Shown here piece by piece: positions 6,526-14,421 of a stretch of 46,811 nucleotides of DNA. Position 1 is the first letter of the stretch; each line of letters begins with the position of its first letter. The position numbers and the translations under genes were made by a program. The notes under the pieces were generated by a model. The model was not told where the DNA came from, made no database searches, and saw nothing but the letters and a program-made list of their open reading frames with translations. The stretch lies in the IMG/VR virus record IMGVR_UViG_3300033149_002836, positions 1 through 46,811 of that record. One strand, 5' to 3'. Origin of the DNA: a virus.

Positions 6526-7165
6526 ATTGATCCCCCTCTTTAAACCAAACCAATCCATTATCTTCAACAAGACCAAAGCCCTTCAAATCTTCCAGCTTCA
6601 CACCGCGCTCATTACAAATCGCTTCGGCATCCGCCCTCTTCAACACACCGTTCTTCGTATTCGTGATTTCTTGAACCGCATCGAGCAAAGACTCCAAAGA
6701 AACCCCGTTCGTCGTCGCGGCCCGAGTAATCGAAAGCTCTTTCTCGCCATTCCACTCTTTCAACGTCCCCGTAAGCTCCAACTCCATGCCGACCGGAAGC
6801 CTCAGATCAATCGAAATAACCCACATCATATCCGTATCGTCACCAAAAAGATAGCTGCTAAACACATACGTCCGGCGGCCCTCATGATTCGGATTCGAAC
6901 AATTCTTCCGCCTACAAACCGCGCAACCCTCATACCGCGTCTCACGGCCCGCATCCGCAACAATACCGCGAATCGTAACTCTAGAGCCAGCCGGAAGCTT
7001 CTTAGCCTCAGCCACCGTCTTAAGCACAGCAGCCTTCTGACCCTCTCGCACAACACCGCCATGCTCCCGCTGATAGAGAATCCTACCGAGCTTCAGATTC
7101 CCCGCATACTTCGAATACTTTGGATGACTCTTCATCCATTCAACAATCTCTGAGTCCGAAACCAA
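6518..7165 (-). CDS. RPA-like single-stranded DNA-binding protein (OB fold, zinc finger)
   Basis: The 215-residue protein has an N-terminal helical region, then an OB-type barrel starting near residue 48 (TVAEAKKLPAGSRVTIRGIV), with a zinc-binding insert CAVCRRKNCSNPNHEG (C, C, C, H) near residues 80-95 and closing strands (MMWVISIDLRLPVGMELELTG). The inserted zinc finger inside an OB fold is characteristic of replication protein A C-terminal domains. It would coat single strands for the viral polymerase and RadA-like protein. Start is TTG 7163-7165 with GGGGGCGG upstream. One OB domain only, so multimerisation or host RPA partners may be needed. Confidence 0.78.
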   Translation of the reverse strand: MVSDSEIVEWMKSHPKYSKYAGNLKLGRILYQREHGGVVREGQKAAVLKTVAEAKKLPAGSRVTIRGIVADAGRETRYEGCAVCRRKNCSNPNHEGRRTYVFSSYLFGDDTDMMWVISIDLRLPVGMELELTGTLKEWNGEKELSITRAATTNGVSLESLLDAVQEITNTKNGVLKRADAEAICNERGVKLEDLKGFGLVEDNGLVWFKEGDQYA

Positions 7166-7181
7166 AAAACCGCCCCCTTCT

Positions 7182-7415
7182 CTAGAGACCCATCGCTTCT
7201 CTCATCAGAATAAACGCCAACTGCGCTAGCTCTCCCTTCGAAAGCAACACCGCAACCCTATTCTGGCCCTGAGACGCACTCAGCAAAATCTGACCGTTTT
7301 GCTTATGCCTCAGAAGAGCCACATTCTTCGGCTTCCCGCCATCCTTCGGAAACCGAGCAAATTGAATTATCTCTTCCCAAGTATCAGACACATACTTACT
7401 CTTCTCTTCAGGCAT
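7182..7415 (-). CDS. Small beta-rich protein behind a structured leader
   Basis: A 77-residue protein. The ATG at 7413-7415 has GGTGGTTG about 5 nt upstream; the adjacent ATG at 7416-7418 is too close to it. The core (KNVALLRHKQNGQILLSASQ then RVAVLLSKGELAQLAFIL) is a strand-turn-strand plus helix pattern that recalls the PC4-like single-strand-binding fold, but the match is weak. It is the only gene of the replication block with its own promoter and a strongly folded leader, so its expression seems specially regulated. Confidence 0.65.
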   Translation of the reverse strand: MPEEKSKYVSDTWEEIIQFARFPKDGGKPKNVALLRHKQNGQILLSASQGQNRVAVLLSKGELAQLAFILMREAMGL

Positions 7416-7422
7416 CATCAAC

Positions 7423-7503
7423 CACCTTCTTTGGTGAGCCGGGGGATACGGAAAGCTCGGCGACCATACGTCTAGAGGCCCGCATCCGAAAAAATCCCGG
7501 CTC
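7423..7503 (-). promoter_or_regulatory. Structured 5' leader RNA
   Basis: Between the promoter and the ATG at 7415 the minus-strand transcript can fold into a long hairpin. GAGCCGGG (7503-7496) pairs perfectly with CCCGGCUC (7443-7436). GGAUGCGG (7487-7480) pairs with the directly adjacent CCGUAUCC (7451-7444) with one G-U, leaving a one-sided AUUUUUUC bulge. A 3-bp hairpin (7462-7472) sits in the apical loop. A second small hairpin, CACC-AAAGAA-GGUG (7436-7423), covers part of the ribosome site. This suggests translational control, a protein-binding leader or a small RNA; no known riboswitch is recognised. Confidence 0.6.
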
Positions 7504-7524
7504 GCATCTACATCCCAACCGCAG

Positions 7525-7540
7525 CATAAAAATGTTTCCG
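7525..7540 (-). promoter_or_regulatory. TATA/BRE promoter
   Basis: The minus strand reads CGGAAACATTTTTATG immediately before the folded leader. Initiation about 25 nt downstream would place the transcript start near 7500, almost exactly at the base of the hairpin. Confidence 0.65.
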
Positions 7541-7542
7541 TT

Positions 7543-9537
7543 TTACACAAGCACCCTTTGGATGCTGCGGCTCTCAATACTCTTCAACAGCCGCCTAATC
7601 GGTGGCAGAATTTGCCGCTCCCAATACCACCGATAGTCCGGAGCCGAAACCTCTCCCGGATCGGAAACCGCAACCACCTTACGGCCCGCACCGATATAGT
7701 AACTGACCTCTGCGCTATCCTCAGTCGCAATCCCACGCTCCAAAGCCTGCTGATAAGCCTCTCCCTGCGGAGTCTTAACCTTATACTCCCGCCTCACCGA
7801 CTTCGTAATCACAAGAGCCGAATCATACTCGCCTGAAAACAACTTCTGCCTCACTTCCTTCAACATCGATCTAATCGACTTAACCGCTACAACCGGATCA
7901 TCCGACTCGAAAACAATATTCAACGCCCGCCTCAGCACAATCTTCGCCAAGTCGCACCAATCACTCCGCCTCAACTCGATTCCACGAACATTAAGCTTCC
8001 CCGAGTCATCAATCCCGGCATAACGCTTCTTAGCACCGCTACCCTCTTTTCCAAAGATAATCAGCTTAGAGAAGAATTTGTCCAGCTTAACTCTAAACGG
8101 TGCAATATTCGTATTGAGATACTCCTCAAGCCGCTTCAACCCCTCACCGTTTCCAGACACTTCTACAAACACCGAATCCGTATCGCCATAGATCGGCTGG
8201 AGACCAATATCTTCCACAAGACTCATCAACTTCTTAATAATCTCCCGACCCTTAGAAGTGACAAGCTCCGCCTTCGAAGGATCATAAAACCGATACTTCG
8301 GATATGCAAACAGCCCATACATACTATTCGCCCATAGCTTGTAAATCGATCTTCGAACCGAATCGCCCTCTCTCTCAGCCCGCTTCTTTTCTTCCATAAA
8401 TCGCTCTAAGAGATGCGGAACAACCTCGCCATGAAAACCGTCAACATCAATCCGAGCCGCAATAACCACATTCGGATAAAGCGACTCAACATCAAACACC
8501 GCTACATTTCGATAAATCCCCGGAATCGGCTCTTTCACAAATGCGCCCGAATACTGTTTATGCTCAACTCTCTTACTGTTTGGAGCCACATAACCCAATT
8601 GACGCAGCCGCCTCAACACAAGCGTATCGCCCAACTGATAGCGCGTATTCATAGAAAGCGGAAGCCCGGCCTCTTCCATACTCGCAATGTCATTCTGAAC
8701 AAAGCCGTATTTCTTCTCGATTTCCATCAAAAGAGCCACGTCGTTCCGATTATACTCCGTTAATTCTTTCTCATTAAGCTCTGAAAACGGCTTCTCCCGC
8801 TTCTTTTCGCCAATTCCCTCGAATCTAGCAACCTCTGCCAAGCTGTAACTGCTAAGCCCCTTCACCGCAAACTTGTAAGGCTGCCGCAAATCGTATCCAT
8901 AGCAATAATCCAACCAGCCATCTCGAATATGAAGCGTCCTAGCCCGCTCCCGCAGCGCATCAATATCGAAAGAAACATTCCAGCCGACAATCACCGTTTT
9001 CGCAGCCCGACTCAACAAGCCGAGAAGCCCTGCAACAAGCTCCATCTCCGAATCAGTATCAAACTTCGTTCGCGTCACCATCCGCGACCCCCAATTCGGA
9101 GCCGCACAAGTATAAGCAATCATCTCAGACTTCCCGGGCCTAGCAAAACCACCTACATCGCTATACTCCGTATCGAGAAACACAACTCGCGAATCATAAT
9201 TCACACCGAAAACCTCATCCGTAAACACTCTCCGCACATACGGAATATCAGCCTCATACGTCCGGACTCCCTTCCGCTCCAACACTCTCCGCATCTTCCC
9301 AACCTGATATGGATTAAACGTGCTGGCCTTCCAGACCTTCTTACCGTCCACCGACTTCAAATCACAATCCTCAACCTTACAGCCCTCAATCTCCATATCC
9401 TTCTCAACAAAGAAATACGGATCGAGATTCGTCGGAATCACCGAGAGAACACCGTTTACAACACCGCTAAACGCCATCCCCCGGCCCATATCTTGCTCAA
9501 CAGCCTTAACCTCAGACTCGAACATAATCTTCGACAT
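7543..9537 (-). CDS. polB: Family B DNA polymerase with 3'-5' exonuclease
   Basis: A 664-residue replicative polymerase. Exonuclease motifs: FLDTEYSD (D122, E124), GWNVSFDIDAL (N187, D191), YNRNDVALL (Y262, D266). Polymerase motifs: A, FDVESLYPN (D349); B, KLWANSMYG (K400-G408); C, YGDTDSVF (D452, D454); then KKRYAG (503-508). All catalytic residues are present. The spacing from motif A to B is only about 50 residues, shorter than in cellular archaeal PolB, and the whole protein is about 100 residues shorter, so fingers and thumb are reduced. Neighbours are primase, RadA-like and RPA-like genes. No TPR2-like insertion typical of protein-primed PolB was noticed, so RNA/DNA-primed replication is likely. 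Confidence 0.97.
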   Translation of the reverse strand: MSKIMFESEVKAVEQDMGRGMAFSGVVNGVLSVIPTNLDPYFFVEKDMEIEGCKVEDCDLKSVDGKKVWKASTFNPYQVGKMRRVLERKGVRTYEADIPYVRRVFTDEVFGVNYDSRVVFLDTEYSDVGGFARPGKSEMIAYTCAAPNWGSRMVTRTKFDTDSEMELVAGLLGLLSRAAKTVIVGWNVSFDIDALRERARTLHIRDGWLDYCYGYDLRQPYKFAVKGLSSYSLAEVARFEGIGEKKREKPFSELNEKELTEYNRNDVALLMEIEKKYGFVQNDIASMEEAGLPLSMNTRYQLGDTLVLRRLRQLGYVAPNSKRVEHKQYSGAFVKEPIPGIYRNVAVFDVESLYPNVVIAARIDVDGFHGEVVPHLLERFMEEKKRAEREGDSVRRSIYKLWANSMYGLFAYPKYRFYDPSKAELVTSKGREIIKKLMSLVEDIGLQPIYGDTDSVFVEVSGNGEGLKRLEEYLNTNIAPFRVKLDKFFSKLIIFGKEGSGAKKRYAGIDDSGKLNVRGIELRRSDWCDLAKIVLRRALNIVFESDDPVVAVKSIRSMLKEVRQKLFSGEYDSALVITKSVRREYKVKTPQGEAYQQALERGIATEDSAEVSYYIGAGRKVVAVSDPGEVSAPDYRWYWERQILPPIRRLLKSIESRSIQRVLV

Positions 9538-9541
9538 CGAA

Positions 9542-9802
9542 TCACCACTTACAGAGACCTTTAACGCAGCATGGCGGCAGCCCCGTCCATCGCATAACCG
9601 CCTTCTTAGTCAATTGCTCAGCCCTCTCTTCGAGAAACTGCCTCTTCCTATATCGCAACTCATCCTTCCGCAAATCCTTCTCCAGCGAATCCCTATTAAT
9701 CGGAATCCAATCAGAGCAAAGCATGTCAAACGTCTCAAGATGCCACATCGTATCTTCAATCTCTTTCTCAGACAGCATCTCCTCTTCGCCTTCGGATAGC
9801 AT
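9542..9802 (-). CDS. Hypothetical acidic protein between primase and polymerase
   Basis: An 86-residue protein, ATG 9800-9802, behind GGGGG, overlapping the primase 3' end by 35 bp; ATG 9776-9778 is an alternative. It is acidic at the N-terminus, then has a basic helix (LEKDLRKDELRYRKRQFLEERAEQ) and ends PPCCVKGLCKW with three cysteines. Coupled to primase and polymerase, so a replisome accessory is plausible; no family is recognised. Confidence 0.6.
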   Translation of the reverse strand: MLSEGEEEMLSEKEIEDTMWHLETFDMLCSDWIPINRDSLEKDLRKDELRYRKRQFLEERAEQLTKKAVMRWTGLPPCCVKGLCKW

Positions 9803-10712
9803 CCTTATCAACCCCCTTTAGAAACCTACCGATCCACGGATAAAAATCGCACCGCATCGGACACATACCGAAATCAGAAATCGTCTTACAAGAATGCGGA
9901 TAGTAGTCATTATCGATCAGCCACTCCAACTGATACCGCGTAACATCCTCATTAAAATCTTCCATCAAGCGGAAGAAATCCAAAGCCGCATCGAAGCCCC
10001 TAGTCCGCAGCAAAAACGTTCCCACCAATAATCGCGCCTCATGGTCAAGATGATGAGACTCCCTAGCATAATCCATCAGCTTCTCAATGCATGGTGGAAT
10101 CGAATCCACCACAATCGCGCCATCTACATTTGAAACACTCCGCCTCTTCGTCTCAACACCGAGCAACCGCTTCGCAAACTCCGTTCTCTCCGGCTCTCCA
10201 AAGATTGAGACGTAAGGCGGAATCCGAGAAAGCTCATCAATCTCATCTATCGTCGTATCCTTCGTAATCGGAATCATCCACCGCTCTCCCTTCGTATTCC
10301 ACGTCCCGGGAACTCTCCGCATCCGCATAGCATCCCCGAGAACCTTCCGATCAACCAACTCGATAATCCCGATCTCTCTAGCCCATTGCTTAACCCTCTG
10401 AGAATAATCCGGCATATACGTCTCCTCAAAAAAGATATAGCCGTGATACCCCCGACCTGAGAAGAACCACACCGGATCGAATCCATCTTCCCGAATCAAA
10501 ACATCAGCCGCCTGAAACGCCTCATAGCCATCATCAATATCAATCAAAATCGCATCGTATCGCTTCTCCTCTATCTGCCGCTCCGAAAAGAGAGAAACAT
10601 AGCAATCCTTCTTAAGCCTGATACACTCGACAACATAATCCACAAACTCTCTAAGCCCCGACTTCTGACGAAACAATCCAAACCATCGCGGAAAGTCCCA
10701 CGGCCTAATCAT
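9768..10712 (-). CDS. Archaeo-eukaryotic primase (PriS-like) with C-terminal cysteine domain
   Basis: A 314-residue primase starting at ATG 10710-10712 behind GAGGGGAG. Catalytic motifs: AILIDIDDGY (D58, D60), FSGRGYHGYI (S85, H90) and ELVDRKV (D121), followed by RRVPGTWNTKG, all typical of AEP superfamily primases. The C-terminal third has a helical domain and four cysteines (PPC, HSC, GMC, RC) ending MCPMRCDFYP, reminiscent of the iron-sulfur PriL C-terminal or PriCT domain. A single chain would thus combine the roles of PriS and PriL. It makes primers for the viral PolB. Fe-S binding is inferred from cysteine spacing. Confidence 0.9.
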   Translation of the reverse strand: MIRPWDFPRWFGLFRQKSGLREFVDYVVECIRLKKDCYVSLFSERQIEEKRYDAILIDIDDGYEAFQAADVLIREDGFDPVWFFSGRGYHGYIFFEETYMPDYSQRVKQWAREIGIIELVDRKVLGDAMRMRRVPGTWNTKGERWMIPITKDTTIDEIDELSRIPPYVSIFGEPERTEFAKRLLGVETKRRSVSNVDGAIVVDSIPPCIEKLMDYARESHHLDHEARLLVGTFLLRTRGFDAALDFFRLMEDFNEDVTRYQLEWLIDNDYYPHSCKTISDFGMCPMRCDFYPWIGRFLKGVDKDAIRRRRGDAV

Positions 10713-10866
10713 AATCTCCCCTCGCAACCGCATGAGGACAAGTCGCAAACCGAGACTTCGGAAAACCCCTGAAATACCGAACCTTCGTAAACTCCTGAGT
10801 TTTCACAACACAAAAATATCTCCCACGAACACATCTCAGCCTAGCACATCTAGAGCATGGGATCAT
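10705..10866 (-). CDS. Small cysteine-rich (zinc-finger) protein
   Basis: A 53-residue gene in the gap before primase, starting ATG 10864-10866 with GGCGG upstream and overlapping the primase start by 8 bp. The N-terminus reads MIPCSRCARLRC, with another cysteine at 19 and CPH near residue 43, so two metal-binding half-sites can be drawn. Rich in Arg and aromatic residues. Probably a nucleic-acid-binding accessory of the replication operon; no named family. Confidence 0.65.
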   Translation of the reverse strand: MIPCSRCARLRCVRGRYFCVVKTQEFTKVRYFRGFPKSRFATCPHAVARGDYD

Positions 10867-10877
10867 GATACCGCCTT

Positions 10878-11906
10878 CTAATCAACCTTCAGATACTTCG
10901 CCTCAGCATCCGTCAAAAGAGTCGCAACATCGTCATAATCCTCAAACCCAATATCCGAAACCTTCGCACCGACCACCGCTGAGAAACGCGGCTCATCCTC
11001 ACTCCGAACAATCCAAAGCCGCCTATAATCCCGAAGCTCTTTCGTCTCCCTAGCATCAATATAGATCACGCGCTTCGAAAAGTGATGAAGCACCAAACCG
11101 CCCCTCATCCGAACATCCATCGAAGTCGCATACTGATTAGCCGGATTCACCGAAGCATGAGCCGTAACCACCAAAGCCAAACCATACCTATCCTGAAGCT
11201 GAAGCAACCGTCCCAAAATCAAAGACTGAGCCGTCGCCTTAGCCGGATTATTCTGCTGATCGTCACTCATAATTTGCCGAACCGGAGACGAAATCGAATC
11301 GAGAACAATCGCACCGATCTTCTCCGCCTTAATCACATCCTCAATCTCAGAATCCTTCAACGTCTCCAAAATCTGGAAATCCATCTTCCCCTTCGTATCC
11401 TTCGCCTTAGAATGAAACTCAGTCCTAGTCCGAAAACCGACAAACTCCGTAAGATCGGACAGGCTCTTCCGCGTCTCTAGGAAAATCTCCGACACATCGC
11501 CAAACCGCTCTTTGAACACCGGAAACCACTTCTGCGCCATATTCTTCATACCGCCCTCAGCATCGATCCAAAGAACATTCGTATTCAAGAAGCACATATC
11601 TTGAAAGATCAAAAGCGTCTTTCCAATATGATACTTCCCATAGAAAGTCACTAGCGCATCGTCATTATAAAGCGGCCCGCCAAACGCCTTATTCAACCCT
11701 TCTAGGCTCGAAGGAAACGTCCGAACCTTATCCTTCAACTCCGAAACCTTCAACGGCATCTTCAAAACCTCGACTCTATGTTTACAAGTCCCCCGAAACA
11801 CACCTGAAGGACAGCTACAAAACTCCTCATCCGTAACGTAAGTCCCGTGATCGCCACGAATAACCGCCCTCTTCGCACCGCGAATACTGAGATCGGCAAA
11901 GATCAA
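10878..11906 (-). CDS. RadA/RadB-like recombinase ATPase fused to N-terminal SWIM zinc finger
   Basis: A 342-residue protein. Residues 28-45 contain FCSCPSGVFRGTCKHRVEV, the CxC...CxH signature of a SWIM zinc finger (C30, C32, C41, H43). A RecA/RadA-type core follows: Walker A YGKYHIGKTLL (residues 89-99), DAEGG strand-turn, Walker B IGAIVLDSIS, and the ALVVTAHAS strand with a DNA-loop-like region MDVRMRGGLVLHHFSK. It lacks the RadA HhH N-terminal domain. RadA-like proteins load on single strands for strand exchange. The Walker A has YHI in place of the usual small residues. Start is TTG 11904-11906. The SWIM fusion is unusual (see findings). Confidence 0.85.
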   Translation of the reverse strand: MIFADLSIRGAKRAVIRGDHGTYVTDEEFCSCPSGVFRGTCKHRVEVLKMPLKVSELKDKVRTFPSSLEGLNKAFGGPLYNDDALVTFYGKYHIGKTLLIFQDMCFLNTNVLWIDAEGGMKNMAQKWFPVFKERFGDVSEIFLETRKSLSDLTEFVGFRTRTEFHSKAKDTKGKMDFQILETLKDSEIEDVIKAEKIGAIVLDSISSPVRQIMSDDQQNNPAKATAQSLILGRLLQLQDRYGLALVVTAHASVNPANQYATSMDVRMRGGLVLHHFSKRVIYIDARETKELRDYRRLWIVRSEDEPRFSAVVGAKVSDIGFEDYDDVATLLTDAEAKYLKVD

Positions 11907-11908
11907 TC

Positions 11909-12310
11909 CTAGTCGCCCTTAGCCAGCGCATCAAAGACTTGTTCCCCTGACACCGAGTAAATCTCATATCTCCGATTCGTCCTCTCCCAGACAAGAAGCT
12001 TAACCCTAGTCTCATCGACATGCTGAAGAAGCCGCTGCAACACAAGCACCGCATTAATCACCGAGCCGCTGCACATCAGATAAAACGTCGCATCGTCCTT
12101 CGACTTCTTAACAATCTCATCGACCATCTCCCGCATCTCTCTGAAAATTTGCTCGGCCCTCGGACTGCTATAATCCGTAATCACGTCATTCGTAAGAGTA
12201 TATACCTTCAAATCGACATCCGAGAGAAACGTCCTAGCCAGCCCCGCTGATACGGGCTTCCCCGCCAAATCCGACGGGATCAAGACAACCGCCTGATTCT
12301 CCTCATCCAT
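11909..12310 (-). CDS. Hypothetical alpha/beta (Rossmann-like) protein
   Basis: A 133-residue protein starting at ATG 12308-12310 behind GGTGG. Alternating strands and helices are clear: AVVLIPSDL, VDLKVYTLTND, a long helix (EQIFREMREMVDEIVKKS), ATFYLMCSGS, a helix NAVLVLQRLLQHV, and VKLLVWE then YEIYSV. The CSGS turn followed by a helix looks like a ligand-binding loop. No catalytic motif that fixes a family is visible. It has its own promoter at 12351-12367 and opens the replication operon, directly before the RadA-like gene. Confidence 0.65.
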   Translation of the reverse strand: MDEENQAVVLIPSDLAGKPVSAGLARTFLSDVDLKVYTLTNDVITDYSSPRAEQIFREMREMVDEIVKKSKDDATFYLMCSGSVINAVLVLQRLLQHVDETRVKLLVWERTNRRYEIYSVSGEQVFDALAKGD

Positions 12311-12350
12311 ATTCGCCACCTTCTACAACCGAGACAGAAACCACCTGAGA

Positions 12351-12367
12351 CTTAAAAATGTTTTCTA
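12351..12367 (-). promoter_or_regulatory. TATA/BRE promoter for replication operon
   Basis: The minus strand reads TAGAAAACATTTTTAAG; the TAG is the stop codon of the upstream membrane gene. Initiation near 12326 gives a short leader before ATG 12310. Confidence 0.65.
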
Positions 12368-12619
12368 TGACTTGATCCGGTCGATAACCCTCTCTGTCTG
12401 CCTCAGAGAAGCATCCGTCTGAGCCATCGCCTTCCGAATCTCAATCATTTGCTCACTCATAAGCTTTATAACCTGATTAATATCCTCATGCAACCGATCA
12501 TTCGACTTCGTATTCGCATCAATCTTCTTACCGAACACAATCAATAGATAAACCGCGACAAAGACCGGAAACCCATACTGAGAGATGAAATCGCCAACAA
12601 CCGTCTCGATCCCCGTCAT
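12365..12619 (-). CDS. Holin-like small membrane protein (BhlA/UviB type pattern)
   Basis: An 84-residue protein with a short N-terminal lead (MTGIETVVGDFISQYG), one TM segment (FPVFVAVYLLIVFG, about 17-30), then a basic turn and a long amphipathic coiled coil to the end. This single-TM-plus-charged-helix layout recalls BhlA/UviB-like holin-associated proteins. It is the last gene of the structural operon, a common place for lysis genes. No endolysin is seen, so the lysis role is inference. ATG 12617-12619 follows GGTGATAGGCG. Confidence 0.6.
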   Translation of the reverse strand: MTGIETVVGDFISQYGFPVFVAVYLLIVFGKKIDANTKSNDRLHEDINQVIKLMSEQMIEIRKAMAQTDASLRQTERVIDRIKS

Positions 12620-12683
12620 CGCCTATCACCTTAGAGATTATGAATCCTTCTCGGCCTTCTCCCGACAACACCGCCCAAATCAC

Positions 12684-12854
12684 TTAAGCATCGTGAACAA
12701 TCACCGCGATAACCCTATCGTTCCCATAATGCGTAACCGCGATCGCCCGAATCGTCTTAGAGTCATCGATCGAATTGATATAGTTAGCAATCGCCGTATC
12801 AATATCCTCAGTAGAACCGCGAATCACTTTCACCGTCACATTGTAATTCGCCAT
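12684..12854 (-). CDS. Small beta-alpha-beta protein near capsid genes
   Basis: A 56-residue gene, below the usual ORF cut-off, starting ATG 12852-12854 behind GAGTGATGGTGA. It begins MANYNVTVKVIRGSTED, has a helix (IDTAIANYINSI) and two closing strands (IRAIAVTHYG and RVIAVIVHD), a neat single-domain pattern. Codon use and composition match the genes around it. Possibly a minor head protein; function unknown. Confidence 0.75.
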   Translation of the reverse strand: MANYNVTVKVIRGSTEDIDTAIANYINSIDDSKTIRAIAVTHYGNDRVIAVIVHDA

Positions 12855-12860
12855 TCACCA

Positions 12861-13226
12861 TCACTCGCCAAAGACCAAAAGCTTAACAGACTTCGATTGA
12901 ATCGCAGTAGAACCGTTAGACATCTCTCCCAACGCGCCAGCACTCGACCCCGTTCCGAAGAATTGAATCTTCCCATTCGCAGCATCGTAATGCGGCTGAT
13001 AGCCTGAAACCGTATGATCCATAGGAACCGCTGCAATAATACTGTCAAAGTTTAAGGCAGAGAGAATCGCAGAGCTAACCGCGATTCCCCCCGTCGAATA
13101 TGTATCGCTAGCACCAAACGAAATCGTCACAACCCCTAGCTTCGGAATCGTCTTAGAGATCAACTCTAGAAACGATCCACTCCGCACACCGTAACTGCGA
13201 AACACAGATGAAACCGTAGCCGCCAT
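12861..13226 (-). CDS. Probable head decoration protein
   Basis: A 121-residue Gly/Ser/Ala-rich, beta-rich protein directly downstream of the major capsid gene, where capsid-stabilising decoration proteins usually sit. It has strands such as LGVVTISFG and SKSVKLLVFGE and few charged residues, as in virion surface proteins. ATG 13224-13226 follows GGTGGTGACTTCAA. The assignment is by position and composition; no family signature is recognised. Confidence 0.6.
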   Translation of the reverse strand: MAATVSSVFRSYGVRSGSFLELISKTIPKLGVVTISFGASDTYSTGGIAVSSAILSALNFDSIIAAVPMDHTVSGYQPHYDAANGKIQFFGTGSSAGALGEMSNGSTAIQSKSVKLLVFGE

Positions 13227-13261
13227 TTGAAGTCACCACCACAACACCGATCGCCATACGC

Positions 13262-14410
13262 TTACTGAAGGTCTCTCAGCTTACCCTGACCATAGAGGAA
13301 CCTAGCCGTAACCTCACCGACGAATCTGTAAACGCCCCTCACCACGAACTTGTTGAGAAGGACGTAGTCCCGACTCTCAAAGTATTCCACGGGCCTCAGA
13401 ACTGATATGCTCATCCGTGGGAACCCATAGCCCTCGGGATCGCTGCAATCAATCGCATAAATCCTAGATATGCCGTCCGCCGGACAATCAACAGACTGCA
13501 CAACCGGAATTCCATAGAGAGAAGCCACCTGAACTCCGGCCTCAAGCCCCGCAGCCGTTTGAATGCCGTTAACACCGAACTGAGCCTTCGTCTCGCTCAT
13601 CGGGCTGTAACGCACAAACGTCATATAGAGGCCGAGCATCGTGGCATAAGTATCATATCCGGTTAGCAGCACATTCGTATTCGCACCACGGCTCCGAGTA
13701 TTCTGGAGAAGCGTCCTAATCAGATCATCAGTAAGGTCTCTGTTAGAAGTGGAATCGTTCACATAAGCATTCGCCCATGAATTCGCAGAATCCGATCGGT
13801 CAATCCCATAGACATCTTCCCAACCAGCCGTAAAGCCCTGTTCACCAGCCTTAGAGATAATCCTGTCAAGCGAAGTCAAAGTGTTGGCCCTGCTAGACTT
13901 CGCCTCGGCAACTTTGTGCAAAAGCTGCTTGTTAATCAGCTTGACGAACTCCGTTCCGACCTCGGCCCTGACCTGATGAGCCGCGCCCCAAATATCGTCC
14001 GCACTCACACTTGACAGAGCCTCAACCACGTCGGTAACGTCGAACACTTCGGTCTGAATCTTCGGAGTCGCATACACCATATCAATATCGGGATACACCG
14101 CGCTCGGAAGCGTCCCCGTCTCGGTAATCGCAATATCCGTATCGGTGGACGTTCCCATAGCCTTCTTAACACGCCATCCCGACCTGACCCAAGTGGTCTT
14201 AGGCAGCATGCCGAAAGCATTTGCTTCCTGATTAAGCTGCGCCCACACTAGAGAGCCGTAAATCTTGTTAAGAATGCCGCTAGTCGAAGTCGAAATCGTC
14301 CCCGTCGATTTCATAATCTCTAGCAGATCGCCATGGAGAACAAACGGGTGCTGAGTAGCCCCGGTGTAGAACATTTCTATATCTTCAGCCGTTATGAATC
14401 TCGCATCCAT
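13262..14410 (-). CDS. Major capsid protein (HK97 fold)
   Basis: A 382-residue protein following protease and scaffold genes. The helical N-terminal arm leads to an EVFDVTDVVEALSSVSADD spine-helix region, a P-domain with NVLLTGYDTYATMLG, and a C-terminal SLYGIPVVQSVDCPADGISRIYAIDC strand pair typical of HK97-type capsid proteins (nominal-residue-then-name pattern such as G-IPVV-S). Hundreds of copies would form the icosahedral head. No upstream delta domain: scaffolding is provided by the separate gene at 14422-14961. ATG 14408-14410 follows GGTGAGTTGAG. Confidence 0.88.
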   Translation of the reverse strand: MDARFITAEDIEMFYTGATQHPFVLHGDLLEIMKSTGTISTSTSGILNKIYGSLVWAQLNQEANAFGMLPKTTWVRSGWRVKKAMGTSTDTDIAITETGTLPSAVYPDIDMVYATPKIQTEVFDVTDVVEALSSVSADDIWGAAHQVRAEVGTEFVKLINKQLLHKVAEAKSSRANTLTSLDRIISKAGEQGFTAGWEDVYGIDRSDSANSWANAYVNDSTSNRDLTDDLIRTLLQNTRSRGANTNVLLTGYDTYATMLGLYMTFVRYSPMSETKAQFGVNGIQTAAGLEAGVQVASLYGIPVVQSVDCPADGISRIYAIDCSDPEGYGFPRMSISVLRPVEYFESRDYVLLNKFVVRGVYRFVGEVTARFLYGQGKLRDLQ

Positions 14411-14421
14411 CTCAACTCACC

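Noticed and set aside
11909-12310. Ring nuclease/anti-CRISPR or nucleoside-deoxyribosyltransferase assignment for the Rossmann-like protein
   Set aside because: The CSGS loop is suggestive but no catalytic residues of those families line up, so no function is claimed.
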